From: Hedera helix
Lineage: Eukaryota; Streptophyta; Magnoliopsida; Apiales; Araliaceae
Reading direction: 5' to 3'
Assembly (NCBI GenBank): GCA_947179155.2
Contig: OX359282.1
Location: 3,030,001 to 3,094,000 of the forward strand
DNA: 64,000 nucleotides
Position 1 is the stretch's first letter. Each line of letters opens with the position of its first letter. The notes under the pieces were generated by a model. The model saw only the letters and a program-made list of their open reading frames with translations. It had not been told where the DNA came from and made no database searches. This document shows positions 1 through 9,392 of this stretch, one piece after another. The translations under genes and the position numbers were made by a program.

Positions 1-689
1 TCAGCCTATTCAACCTGCTGTATATGCATTACATTTAGTCACTGGCGCCCAAAGTCGGTTTCCCGACACAAAATCCCCTAATTTAGGGTTGTTCAATTCT
101 CAGACTTAATATAAGAAATCTGCACCTAACAATGGTTTGGATAAACTTTTAAAAGTATTCAAGTATTGAATTTATAAACGTAATGTCTAGCTGAACTATT
201 AGCTTTTGACATTTTTGATACAGTTCATGAATCAAGAACTACTAAGCTTCAAGTGCACTAAGTGCGATTTTATCAACAATATGGATGTGGGATAATTTTA
301 AATAATTAAACCACTTCAAGCTTTGACAATAAATACAAGTATAGAAACTTGTTCAGCAATAAATGAGTAGGGTTAGAGAACTTGCATGTTTGCTCAGCTA
401 CAATAATTGTCTAGCTTTAACTAACTTGCTTTGAAAGACCTAACATTAATAAAGTCGGTCTAACAATTAGTACGACGTATTTGCATAACTATACGCTTAA
501 TAACGAACTTATTTACCACATAAGTACTAACACATAAATTACATTAGTCAAAACAATATTATTAACCTTATAGGCCCTCAATTATATTAGGTTAATAATT
601 TAATAAGTTAGAAAATATTTTTCTTAAGTGTTGGACACTTATTAAACCTTTAAACAACTTATTATAATTGTTTAATTAAATTCAATTTA

Positions 690-1310
690 TTTTATTAACT
701 CAATCTCTTTTTAATTACTATTTAATATTGATTAAATAGAAATTTATTAATTAACTCTAGTTATTATTTAAAATAAATAATAACTAATTGTACTTACTTA
801 TTATTTAATTATAATTAAATAATAAATAATTATTAACTTAGTTTTAACCTTCTTTAATTTAATGTTAATCAACCAATAATTAACTAAGTAATTAACCTTA
901 CTTATTATTTAATTAAGGAAATTAAATAATAGTTTACTAATCTTAATCCTCTTTAATTATTATTTAATGTCAATTAAATAATAATTAATTGTTTAATTAA
1001 TTTTAATTATTATTTAAGGTTAAATAATAATCAAATCATTCTTATTTATTATTTAAATTAAATAATAAATTATTCCTCTAATAACTTAATTTCCATTAAT
1101 CGTTATTTAATGCTAATTAAATAATAATTAATTACTTAATTATCCTTATTTATTATTTAATAATATTTAAATAATAAATAATTCATTTATAAATTTTATC
1201 TCTCTTTAAGTATTATTTAATAGGCATTAAATAATAATTGCTAATTTATCATCTTTATTTATTATTAACATTTAAAATAATAAATAATACATTTATTTAA
1301 CTTAACCATG
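690..1310. repeat. Array of short AT palindromes in the LTR
   Basis: About eight to ten copies of a short imperfect palindrome, of the type TTATTATTTAA followed after a few bases by TTAAATAATAA, recur every 50-70 bases. The same array lies at about 10650-11260 in the other LTR. Each unit could fold into a small hairpin in the transcript. Its role is unknown. Confidence 0.75.
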
Positions 1311-1489
1311 ATTAGCCAACTAGATTAATATTTAAAATATTTAAATATTAAATTTAATGAAAAATATCCTCCCCAATATTATTTTTGTATTGTTATTATT
1401 TTTGTTATAATTTTAAATTAATTTTTAAATATTTAAATTAATTAAAATTAACCCGAATGGCATTTTCGTAATTAAGTTGAAAAACCGGA

Positions 1490-1780
1490 CCGATGGCAGT
1501 TTCGTAAATAATCAGAAAATTGATCCGAGGGCAAAATGGTAATTCTGCCAAGAAAAACACGGAGGGGCATAAATGTAATTTCGCCGGAAAAATAACTACC
1601 GCGCATGGCGCGCGTTATAATATTATCGGCTCAAAACGACGCCGTTTTTGGAAAGCCGGATACGGTTTCCGCGCGTAACGCGCGGAGTAAAATCTTACGG
1701 ACGCCAAACGACGTCGTTTGGCTCCGCGTCTGGCGTGAACAGTGCTCGCGCATTGCGCGGCCAGTTAATATTTTTTTTTT
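1490..1780. promoter_or_regulatory. GC-rich, CpG-rich palindromic island in the LTR
   Basis: In an otherwise very AT-rich LTR this stretch holds clustered palindromes: CCAAACGACGTCGTTTGG (perfect, with an ACGT core), the related AAACGACGCCGTTTT, and two CGCG-centred palindromes near 1602-1617 and 1670-1687. ACGT cores are the binding sites of plant bZIP factors, so this may be the enhancer or promoter part of the LTR. The function is inferred. The same island is at about 11460-11735. Confidence 0.5.
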
Positions 1781-3362
1781 TCTTCCAAGCAAAAAGTGAA
1801 CAGTGTTCCGGCTACCCATTTTAAATAAAAATATACCATCAAGTAAGCTTTAAATCCTCAATAAAAATCCAAAAAAATTACCAATCACCTTATATTAATT
1901 TATAACATGAAAAATAATTTTTTCATAATTTAATATCATTATTTTTTTATAAAAAATTTTACATCACATAAACTACCACAAATCATAACTTTTTGTGTAT
2001 AACTCCATTTTGAGTGATTCAAACTTTGTTTTTCTCATGATTTAATATTCTATAATATTAAAACATCAAACCTAAGTTTTATAAAAATATTTTTTTGACA
2101 TAAATTCCAAAACTTGTTTACACACTATTAAATACATATTTTAGCATATAAAATATACCAAAATACAAACCAAACATATTAAACTCAAGCATGACATAAA
2201 TATTACAACTACACATTAATAACTATATTAACATGTTTATACTAACATGATGATTTATTTAATTTAAAAACAAAACTTTATTTAAAATAACCATTACCTT
2301 GATTTAATGGCTATCTTCCTTTTTCTTCCAAAATAGGTGATTAAGGAAGATGACATGAACCAAGACTCCTTCTCTTCTCTTAGTATTTTGCTCTCAAATT
2401 TTCTCACACTCTCAAATGCTCTCTAGCTCTCTCTTTTGGACTTGGAAATAAAAGATGAGAAATGATTTACAAAAACTACTAACTTGTAAGTATACTTACA
2501 ATTTGAATAGATATAAAATCTATATCTATCAAATTTCCATAATGAGGGTGGTTGGAGACTTGTTCAAAAATTCTAGCTAAGTACTAAGTTGGTGAAAAGA
2601 AGCATGGTTTCATGTACTTTTAAAAATAAAACAAGCAATCCTTTTAATTAAATAAAAATAAAATAATACAAAACCTCACTTTTCTCTCTCCTTCCTAGCA
2701 TGATGGTCGGCTGATAGCTTGGTTTTTGTCCCAATTTTATTGTCACAAACTTATTTTTTTATAATTAATAGTTTAAATTAAGTATTTTCCAAGTGGGCCA
2801 ATCATTGGGCTTTAATTTAAAATACCAATTGGGCTTCTATTAAATTGTTTGGGCTACTAAATTGTCAAATTTTATTATTCTCCACTTGGGCTACTAATTG
2901 ACCCATGTTGGGCTAATTTAATAATTTACACATTAATTATTCAATCCATGATTAAATAAATAATTAGATTGAATAAATAATTAAATATTCTAACCCATAA
3001 GTATTAAATTACAAAATGGACTAATAAATATTATTATTAATATTTCACATTATTTACATTAATTAATAATCATATTAATTAATTTATTATATTTAATTCA
3101 CTCATTATATTCAATTTAATTGAATATTTAATTAATAGGAAGCTTATCAATTATTTTGATATTAAAACTTTAGGGTTTGTTCACTAATTTAATAACATAT
3201 TAGTGACCCACTTTAATTAATTTTAGTAATTAATTACATAATTAATTAATCACATAATTAATTAATCACATAAAAAGATTTAAATAATCTCGTAAAACTA
3301 ACTCGTTGCAAATTAAATTAATATTTTAATTAATAAAGACGTGAAAATTCTAGGACATTACA

Positions 3363-3375
3363 TTCTCCCCTCCTT
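3363..3375 (-). other. Polypurine tract of the chromovirus
   Basis: Directly inside the left LTR the minus strand reads as a purine run (AAGGAGGGGAGAA) that abuts the TG of the LTR. This is the expected position and composition for the primer of plus-strand DNA synthesis. Confidence 0.85.
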
Positions 3376-3410
3376 ATAAAAATTCCGTCCTCGGAATTGT
3401 AAAAATAAGG

Positions 3411-4499
3411 TTACTCAAATAAAAATGGGTAATTTGCCCTCATTTCTTCCTCTAATTCCCACGTAGCTTCTTCAATGGCGTGATTCCTCCAAAGTACTTT
3501 GACAGAATGAATTATCTTATTTCTCAGTTTCTGTTCCTTCCTATCGAGTATCTGAACAGGAACTTCTTCATATGATAAGTCCTTACCAACTTGAATTGGT
3601 TCATAGGAGATAACGTGCTTGTAGTCTGGTTTGTATGGCCGCAATACTGACACGTGAAACACATTGTGAATATGTTCCAATTCAGGAGGTAAAGCTACCT
3701 CGTATGCTACTTCACCCACTCTCCTCAATATTTCGAACGGTCCTATGAACCTTGGACTCAATTTCCCCTTCTTTCCAAACCTGATCTTCCCTTTCCAGGG
3801 AGATACCTTAATGAACACAAAACTCCCCACTTCGAAGTCTCGTTTCTGTCGATGTAAATCGGCGTATTTCTTTTGACGGTCTTGAGCTGCTACTAGCCGA
3901 GCTCTTATTACCTTGATAATTTCTACCGTCTGTTGAACCAATTCTGGCCCCAACAGTCGGCGTTCTCCTACCTCATCCCAACATAGAGGTGTTCTGCACT
4001 TTCTGCCATATAAAGCTTCGTAAGGCGGCATACCTATGCTCGCATGATAACTGTTGTTGTATGCAAACTCAACTAGTGGTAGATGGATTTCCCAACTGCC
4101 CTTGAAATCCATCACGCAGGCCCTGAGCATATCTTCCAATGTCTGAATTGTTCTCTCACTTTGCCCATCAGTCTGCGGATGATACGCTGTACTCATTCTC
4201 AACTGTGTCCCCAATCTCTCCTGAAGACTTCTCCAAAATTTTGACGTGAAGCGCGGATCTCTGTCTGACACAATCGATACCGGCACCCCATGTCTTGAAA
4301 TTATCTCTTTGATGTACAATTTGGACAACTGATCCAAACTGAACCTAATCTTGATCGGCAAAAAGTGCGCTGACTTTGTTAGCCGATCCACAATCACCCA
4401 AATTGCGTCATATCCCTTCTGTGTTGCTGGAAGTCCTACCACAAAATCCATTGTGATATGCTCCCATTTCCACTCAGGGATTTCTGACGGCTGTAACAA
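3411..4499 (-). CDS. Integrase core and chromodomain part of chromovirus pol
   Basis: This open frame of 362 codons is in the same frame as the ORF at 4578-7883 and is separated from it by the TGA at 4578-4580 plus 26 open codons that carry the two Cys of the integrase zinc finger. It holds the integrase core: the first Asp in TMDFVVGLP, the second in SDRDPRF, and the Glu in GQSERT. All three catalytic residues are present. The GPF/Y-type domain follows, then a C-terminal chromodomain (about residues 305-360, with the aromatic motif ATWELEEE) that in chromoviruses binds modified histones and steers integration. The first codon is TTG, so this is not an independent gene but the end of a broken polyprotein. 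Confidence 0.9.
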   Translation of the reverse strand: MLQPSEIPEWKWEHITMDFVVGLPATQKGYDAIWVIVDRLTKSAHFLPIKIRFSLDQLSKLYIKEIISRHGVPVSIVSDRDPRFTSKFWRSLQERLGTQLRMSTAYHPQTDGQSERTIQTLEDMLRACVMDFKGSWEIHLPLVEFAYNNSYHASIGMPPYEALYGRKCRTPLCWDEVGERRLLGPELVQQTVEIIKVIRARLVAAQDRQKKYADLHRQKRDFEVGSFVFIKVSPWKGKIRFGKKGKLSPRFIGPFEILRRVGEVAYEVALPPELEHIHNVFHVSVLRPYKPDYKHVISYEPIQVGKDLSYEEVPVQILDRKEQKLRNKIIHSVKVLWRNHAIEEATWELEEEMRANYPFLFE

Positions 4500-4577
4500 T
4501 CCACTTGGTCTCTGATGTTCGGCCTTTACCCTCTGACAAGTTAGGCATCGGCTGACACATTCTACAACCTCCCTCTT

Positions 4578-7500
4578 TCAATTCGGCCACCAAAAATGCT
4601 GACGTAGATCTTGATACATCTTCGTACTCCCCGGATGTATCGAGTATCTCGTACTGTGGGCCTCTTGCAAAATTTCCTCTCGTAATTCAGGCACTAACGG
4701 TACCCAAACACGATTTTCAAATCTCAGCAATCCCATGCTATCAATTTTAAACTTGACCTCTTCTCCATCGGTCATCCTCTTCCGGATTCTGTCACACTCC
4801 TCATCTTTGTCTTGAGTCTCTTTCACCCTATCTAACAAGGTTGGGCTCACCTCGACTTCTATTGACTCATTTGGACTTCTCACTTCCAACTCCATTCGAG
4901 CCATCTCTTGAACCAATTGTTCTTGATCTGTCAATATGAACAATTTCTCCCTGCTCTTTCTACTCAGAGCATCCGCTACTACGTTGGCCTTGCCGGGATG
5001 ATATAGAATTTCACAATCATAATCTTTGATCAATTCCAACCATCTCCGTTGCCTCATATTCAACTCCTTCTGTGTGAAGATATACTTTAGACTCTTATGG
5101 TCTGTGAATATCTCACATTTCTCTCCATACAAATAATGCCTCCAAATTTTAAGGGCAAACACTACCGCTGCCAATTCCAAGTCGTGGGTAGGATATCCCT
5201 TCTCATAATCTTTTAATTGTCTGGACGCATACGCAACGACTTTGCCGTTTTGCATAAGCACACAGCCAAGCCCCTTGTGCGATGCATCACTGTAGACCGT
5301 AAAACCTCCTGTATCGTCTGGTAAGGTCAATACAGGTGCTTCACTAAGTCTTTTCTTTAACTCCTGAAAACTTTCCTCACACTTCTCCGTCCACACGTAT
5401 TTTACCGTCTTTCTTGTTAAGTTGGTCAACGGTGTTGCTATCTTTGAGAAGTCTTGAATGAACCTCCGATAGTAACCCGCTAACCCTAAGAAACTTCTTA
5501 CTTCTGTCGGCGTCCTTGGTTGTTCCCAATTCATTACCGATTCAACCTTCGCCGGATCAACCGAAACTCCCTCCTTGTCAATAACATGACCTAAAAATTG
5601 AACTCTTTCCAACCAGAATTCACACTTTGAAAACTTAGCGTACAACCGCTCCTTCCGTAAAATCTCCAACACCAATCTTAGGTGTTCAGCATGCTCTTCC
5701 TCCGTTTTGGAATACACCAAAATATCGTCAATGAACACGACTACAAATTTGTCCAAGTATTGCTTGAATATTCTGTTCATCATGTCCATAAATGCGGCTG
5801 ACGCATTAGTTAGTCCAAACGACATCACCAGAAACTCATAATGCCCATATCGAGTTCTAAATGCCGTCTTGGGTATATCCTCCTTCCTGACTTTCAACTG
5901 ATGATAACCAGTCCTTAAGTCAATCTTTGAAAAGTACTTCGCCCCTTTCAATTGATCGAAAAGATCGTCAATTCGTGGTAACGGGTACTTGTTCTTAATT
6001 GTCACCTTATTCAGCTCTCTATAATCCATACACAATCTCATCGATCCATCCTTCTTCTTTACAAACAGCACCGGTGCTCCCCATGGAGAAACACTTGGCT
6101 GAATGTACTTATTATCTAACAACTCCTGCAATTGCACCATCAATTCCTTCAGTTCTACCGGAGCCATCCTATATGGTGCTTTCGATATCGGTGCTGTCCC
6201 CGGTACTAAATCAATCACAAATTCTATCTCCCTGTCCGGCGGTAAACCCGGCAGTACATCTGGAAAAACATCCATAAACTCCCTAACTACTGGTATTTGC
6301 TCCATCTCGGGACTCACCACTTGTGTATCAACCACATGAGCCAAATACCCTACACAACCTTTCTTCAATAATTTCTTGGCTTGCATCATCGTCAGACAAG
6401 AAGACTGTCTTGACGACTTGCTGCCATAAAATACAACCTTAGACTTATTTGGTGCCTTAAGGTGTATGCACTTCTTCTGACAATCAATTATCGCCCCGTG
6501 GTTAAACAACCAATCCATCCCAAGTATTACATCAAATTCCCCCAGACGTATTGGAATTAGATTCACATTTAATTTCTGACTCCTGATTTCAGCACAACAA
6601 TTTCTATGTATGTACTCTACCGGAATCACCTCTTTATTAGCAACTTCTATGTTCATTGAGTTTTCTAGTTTGTCCCTAGGCAACTCTAATCGTCTAGCGA
6701 AATCATCAGACACAAATGAACAGGTAGCACCCGAATCAAACAATACATATGCATTTATATCATTGATCGGAATAATACCTGACACCACGTCTTTTGACCC
6801 CACGGCATCTTGCACCGTCATATTGAATGTCCGGGCTGTCGGCTTGTTCTGTGGTACCGGTCCCCCGATAGCCAGTTTACTGTTATTGCCCTTGTAGCCG
6901 TTACTCCCGTCATTCTTCTTCTTAGGGCAATCCTTTATCAAGTGGTCAGATGCTCCGCAAGAAAAGCATCTCACTTTCTTTGGGAAGGGACAATTTGGAG
7001 AAATATGTCCCACCTGACCACAATTGTAGCATGTATTCTTCCCTTTCCTGCACTCTCCGAAGTGGTTCTTCCCACATATATTGCATGCTGGCTTTTTCTG
7101 AACACTTCCTTGTTGATTCCCCGAGCTCTTGTCGTTGTTGCTGTTGTCCCATTTACGTTTGTTGCTGTTATTATTGCCTCCACTGTTGTTGTTCTTGCTT
7201 CCCCCTTCATTTTTCTTCTTGTTTCTCTCCTGGTTGTACTTGGTTAACGCGTCGCTTCCTCCTTCAGCAATGATTGACTTCTCTAGCAAAGTTGCGAACG
7301 AGTCAATCTGCAGTACTGCTACCTTGTTGAATATCCAAGGTCTCAATCCATTCTCGAACCTTCTGGCCTTGCGTTCCTCCGTGTCTACCTGATGTGGAGC
7401 GAACCTGGCCAGCTCATTAAATTTTGTCGCGTACTCCGGTACCGACATGTTCTCCTGTTTCAGTTCTAGAAACCTTACCTCCATCCTACTTTTCATACTT

Positions 7501-7883
7501 TTCGGGAAATAATTCTCGTCGAATATTTCCTTAAATTTTGTCCAGGGCACCACACCATCCCCAGCCCTATTCTGATTGGCTTCCCACCAGAAATTGGTTT
7601 CGCCCTTCATCATGTAGGTAGCAAAGACTGTCTTTTGCTCCTCAGCTACTCTTGCGATAACGAACGCCTTCTCTATCTCCTTTATCCAAGACTGGGCCTC
7701 TATCGGGTCCGACGTTCCCCTAAACTCTGGCGGTCCCACCGCTTTAAAATCTTTGAAATTTGCCAACTGAGTTGGTGGTGGTGGTGGTGGATTTGCTACA
7801 ACAGGGTGTCTGTGTTGCATTGCCTCAGCTAGCATGTCGACGAAGTTTTGCATAGGGTCTACGTTGTGTCCCCCCCTGGTCAT
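4578..7883 (-). CDS. Chromovirus gag-protease-RT-RNase H polyprotein (1101 aa, ends at premature TGA)
   Basis: Domains in order: gag (about residues 45-200), a basic Asn/Lys-rich linker, CCHC-type zinc knuckles at about 267-319 (CYNCGQVGHISPNC is the canonical one), an aspartic protease with LFDSGATCSFV at about 381, reverse transcriptase at about 570-760 with the active-site motif FIDD at 717-720, RNase H at about 862-975 starting YSDAS, and the two His of the integrase zinc finger at the end. It stops at TGA 4578-4580, inside the integrase zinc finger. A more typical start, reading MPPRR, lies upstream at 7936-7938 but is one frame off because of a run of seven C at 7870-7876. The Met used here therefore lies just inside the usual N-terminus. 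No stop interrupts the RT or protease. Confidence 0.93.
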   Translation of the reverse strand: MTRGGHNVDPMQNFVDMLAEAMQHRHPVVANPPPPPPTQLANFKDFKAVGPPEFRGTSDPIEAQSWIKEIEKAFVIARVAEEQKTVFATYMMKGETNFWWEANQNRAGDGVVPWTKFKEIFDENYFPKSMKSRMEVRFLELKQENMSVPEYATKFNELARFAPHQVDTEERKARRFENGLRPWIFNKVAVLQIDSFATLLEKSIIAEGGSDALTKYNQERNKKKNEGGSKNNNSGGNNNSNKRKWDNSNNDKSSGNQQGSVQKKPACNICGKNHFGECRKGKNTCYNCGQVGHISPNCPFPKKVRCFSCGASDHLIKDCPKKKNDGSNGYKGNNSKLAIGGPVPQNKPTARTFNMTVQDAVGSKDVVSGIIPINDINAYVLFDSGATCSFVSDDFARRLELPRDKLENSMNIEVANKEVIPVEYIHRNCCAEIRSQKLNVNLIPIRLGEFDVILGMDWLFNHGAIIDCQKKCIHLKAPNKSKVVFYGSKSSRQSSCLTMMQAKKLLKKGCVGYLAHVVDTQVVSPEMEQIPVVREFMDVFPDVLPGLPPDREIEFVIDLVPGTAPISKAPYRMAPVELKELMVQLQELLDNKYIQPSVSPWGAPVLFVKKKDGSMRLCMDYRELNKVTIKNKYPLPRIDDLFDQLKGAKYFSKIDLRTGYHQLKVRKEDIPKTAFRTRYGHYEFLVMSFGLTNASAAFMDMMNRIFKQYLDKFVVVFIDDILVYSKTEEEHAEHLRLVLEILRKERLYAKFSKCEFWLERVQFLGHVIDKEGVSVDPAKVESVMNWEQPRTPTEVRSFLGLAGYYRRFIQDFSKIATPLTNLTRKTVKYVWTEKCEESFQELKKRLSEAPVLTLPDDTGGFTVYSDASHKGLGCVLMQNGKVVAYASRQLKDYEKGYPTHDLELAAVVFALKIWRHYLYGEKCEIFTDHKSLKYIFTQKELNMRQRRWLELIKDYDCEILYHPGKANVVADALSRKSREKLFILTDQEQLVQEMARMELEVRSPNESIEVEVSPTLLDRVKETQDKDEECDRIRKRMTDGEEVKFKIDSMGLLRFENRVWVPLVPELREEILQEAHSTRYSIHPGSTKMYQDLRQHFWWPN

Positions 7884-8290
7884 TGTTAATTGACTCTTCT
7901 ACCCCCTGGTTCCTTGGTGGTTGTCTACGTGGCGGCATTTTCTGTTATAAACAAAAATTTACATTATTATACTTATTTCATATTTTTCATCTCATTACTT
8001 TGTATCTTAGGCAATATTTAGCTAAAATACAAATAATTATTTCAACACACATATAAACATAAATTTGACTGCATTTATATTCATATGCTAAAACAGTAGT
8101 GCATAGCACTTTACATCGACAGCATACTGCTATAAATGCTTCTATCCCTGAGAAGCTACAAAAGATGGGATCTGACATATCCTACAACTTCCTAGAGTTG
8201 GGATTTAGTGACATATTAACCCTCTAATAAAACAAAAGTTGGGTTTTACTGCATCTATTTACATACGAAATTAGAAAACAACTACTACTA
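7884..8290 (-). other. Spacer between the coiled-coil ORF and gag, with possible splice signals
   Basis: On the minus strand a donor-like GTATGT starts at 8266 and an acceptor-like TTTATAACAG ends at 7942, three bases before the MPPRR start codon. If used, this would remove about 325 bases of leader between the upstream ORF and gag. This is an inference from sequence signals only. The remaining bases show no further ORF of note. Confidence 0.3.
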
Positions 8291-9148
8291 CTACTGACTG
8301 CGCATCCCCCTACGGATCGCGTCGTCATACTCCTCATCCCCGATGGCCATCACCACACTCCTGCTGATGGTGTGCATAGACTGGCCCTCCTCAGCTGGGT
8401 AGTAGTGCACCCTGCTCTGAAGCCTACCATATGAAGATCGGTAGACGTAGCTAAGTCTATCCGTCCTCACCCGCTTCTCGCGGACCTCCTCCTCTAGCTC
8501 CATTATCTGACCATGAGCAGCATCCCGCTGTCTCTCCATCTCTATTCGGTCCTCTATCGCCTCCTTCCAGTGTGCACGGATGGCGGCTTTCTCTGCCTGT
8601 ACTTGCTGAACCTTCAGCTCAGCCTCAGCCAACCTAGTCTCAGCCACTGCCAATTTGGCCTGCAGCTCTACGTCCTGATCTACCAGCTGATGTGTTAGCA
8701 CTGCAAAGTGCTCCACCGAATCCTCGTACTCCTGTACCTGATCCTCCAGTCCTGCGATCCTCTCCTTCAGCTCTGTGTTCTCGCCAGAGAACTGGTAAGC
8801 CGCATCCCTATACTGATCCTCCATGTGCTGGTGGGTCAGATTCTGCTCCTCTAGATGCTGGATCCTTGCCTCCAGCTCCTCGTTCCTAGTGGTCAGTCCC
8901 TCTATGATGTCAGCGGCAGTGGTGCCCATGCCATCAGTTGACTCCTCCTCCTCAGACTCCTCTGACTCGGCCTCATCCTCACTGTAAGACCTCATGACTC
9001 CGCCCCAGACGGGCTCCACACGATCCCCCTCCTCAGGATCTGACTCTGGCTCCTCTACGGGTGCAGCCACCAGCGGCTGTGCAGTATCCATATGGATATC
9101 AATATAGTCCTCCTCAGCAGTGCGACTCGACTGTCCGATCTCTGCCAT
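8291..9148 (-). CDS. Extra coiled-coil ORF upstream of gag in the chromovirus (285 aa)
   Basis: This ORF lies between the primer site and gag, on the coding strand of the element. The first 75 residues are strongly acidic, with runs of Glu/Asp/Ser. Residues about 75-235 have the heptad pattern and high Glu/Gln/Lys/Arg/Leu content of a long coiled coil. The tail is basic and ends RRGMRSQ. It has no match to gag, protease or polymerase motifs. Its base composition is much richer in G+C than the flanks, and the frame is fully open, which suggests coding constraint until recently. Additional ORFs upstream of gag are known in Ogre-type (Tat) elements; I do not know this protein in Tekay-type elements. 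The function is unknown; a scaffold or RNP partner is only a guess. Confidence 0.75.
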   Translation of the reverse strand: MAEIGQSSRTAEEDYIDIHMDTAQPLVAAPVEEPESDPEEGDRVEPVWGGVMRSYSEDEAESEESEEEESTDGMGTTAADIIEGLTTRNEELEARIQHLEEQNLTHQHMEDQYRDAAYQFSGENTELKERIAGLEDQVQEYEDSVEHFAVLTHQLVDQDVELQAKLAVAETRLAEAELKVQQVQAEKAAIRAHWKEAIEDRIEMERQRDAAHGQIMELEEEVREKRVRTDRLSYVYRSSYGRLQSRVHYYPAEEGQSMHTISRSVVMAIGDEEYDDAIRRGMRSQ

Positions 9149-9376
9149 CCTATATCATAAAACAATAACACACGTTAGTACAACAATAAAATATATTCAT
9201 TGATGAAATGAAATGATATTTTATCATGTACATCTCGGCTCGATGGATTTTCTCAATCCATCTCCAAAAATACACAACATGATGAATCTCCCCGATTCAT
9301 CCCCTAACGCACTCGATATGAGTTTAATACTAAGGTGATAACTTAGGTTTCGCAAATCCTAATGTTTCTAACCTAC
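9149..9376 (-). other. 5' leader of the chromovirus
   Basis: This is the untranslated leader between the primer site and the start of the coiled-coil ORF. It is AT-rich and I see no ORF or clear structure in it. Confidence 0.6.
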
Positions 9377-9389
9377 GGCTCTGACACCA
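9377..9389 (-). other. Primer-binding site, initiator-Met tRNA type
   Basis: The minus strand reads TGGTGTCAGAGCC, three bases after the LTR end. This differs by one base from TGGTATCAGAGCC, the complement of the plant initiator Met tRNA 3' end used by many plant LTR elements. Its position fixes the orientation of the element and the right LTR as the 5' LTR. Confidence 0.85.
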
Positions 9390-9392
9390 ACC

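Larger units (their letters stand above)
1..3362 (-). repeat. 3' LTR of the chromovirus, truncated by the window edge
   Basis: This stretch is a near-identical direct copy of 9965-13318. It ends in CA at 3361-3362 on the plus strand, which is the TG start of the LTR read on the minus strand. It contains the same AT-rich hairpin array (about 690-1310) and GC-rich palindromic island (about 1490-1780) as the other LTR. Small indels, for example near 3230-3270, distinguish the copies. Confidence 0.95.

Noticed and set aside
5999..7392. Several plus-strand frames opposite gag-pol
   Set aside because: Shadows of the coding strand; no motifs, and the true frame has clear retroviral domains.
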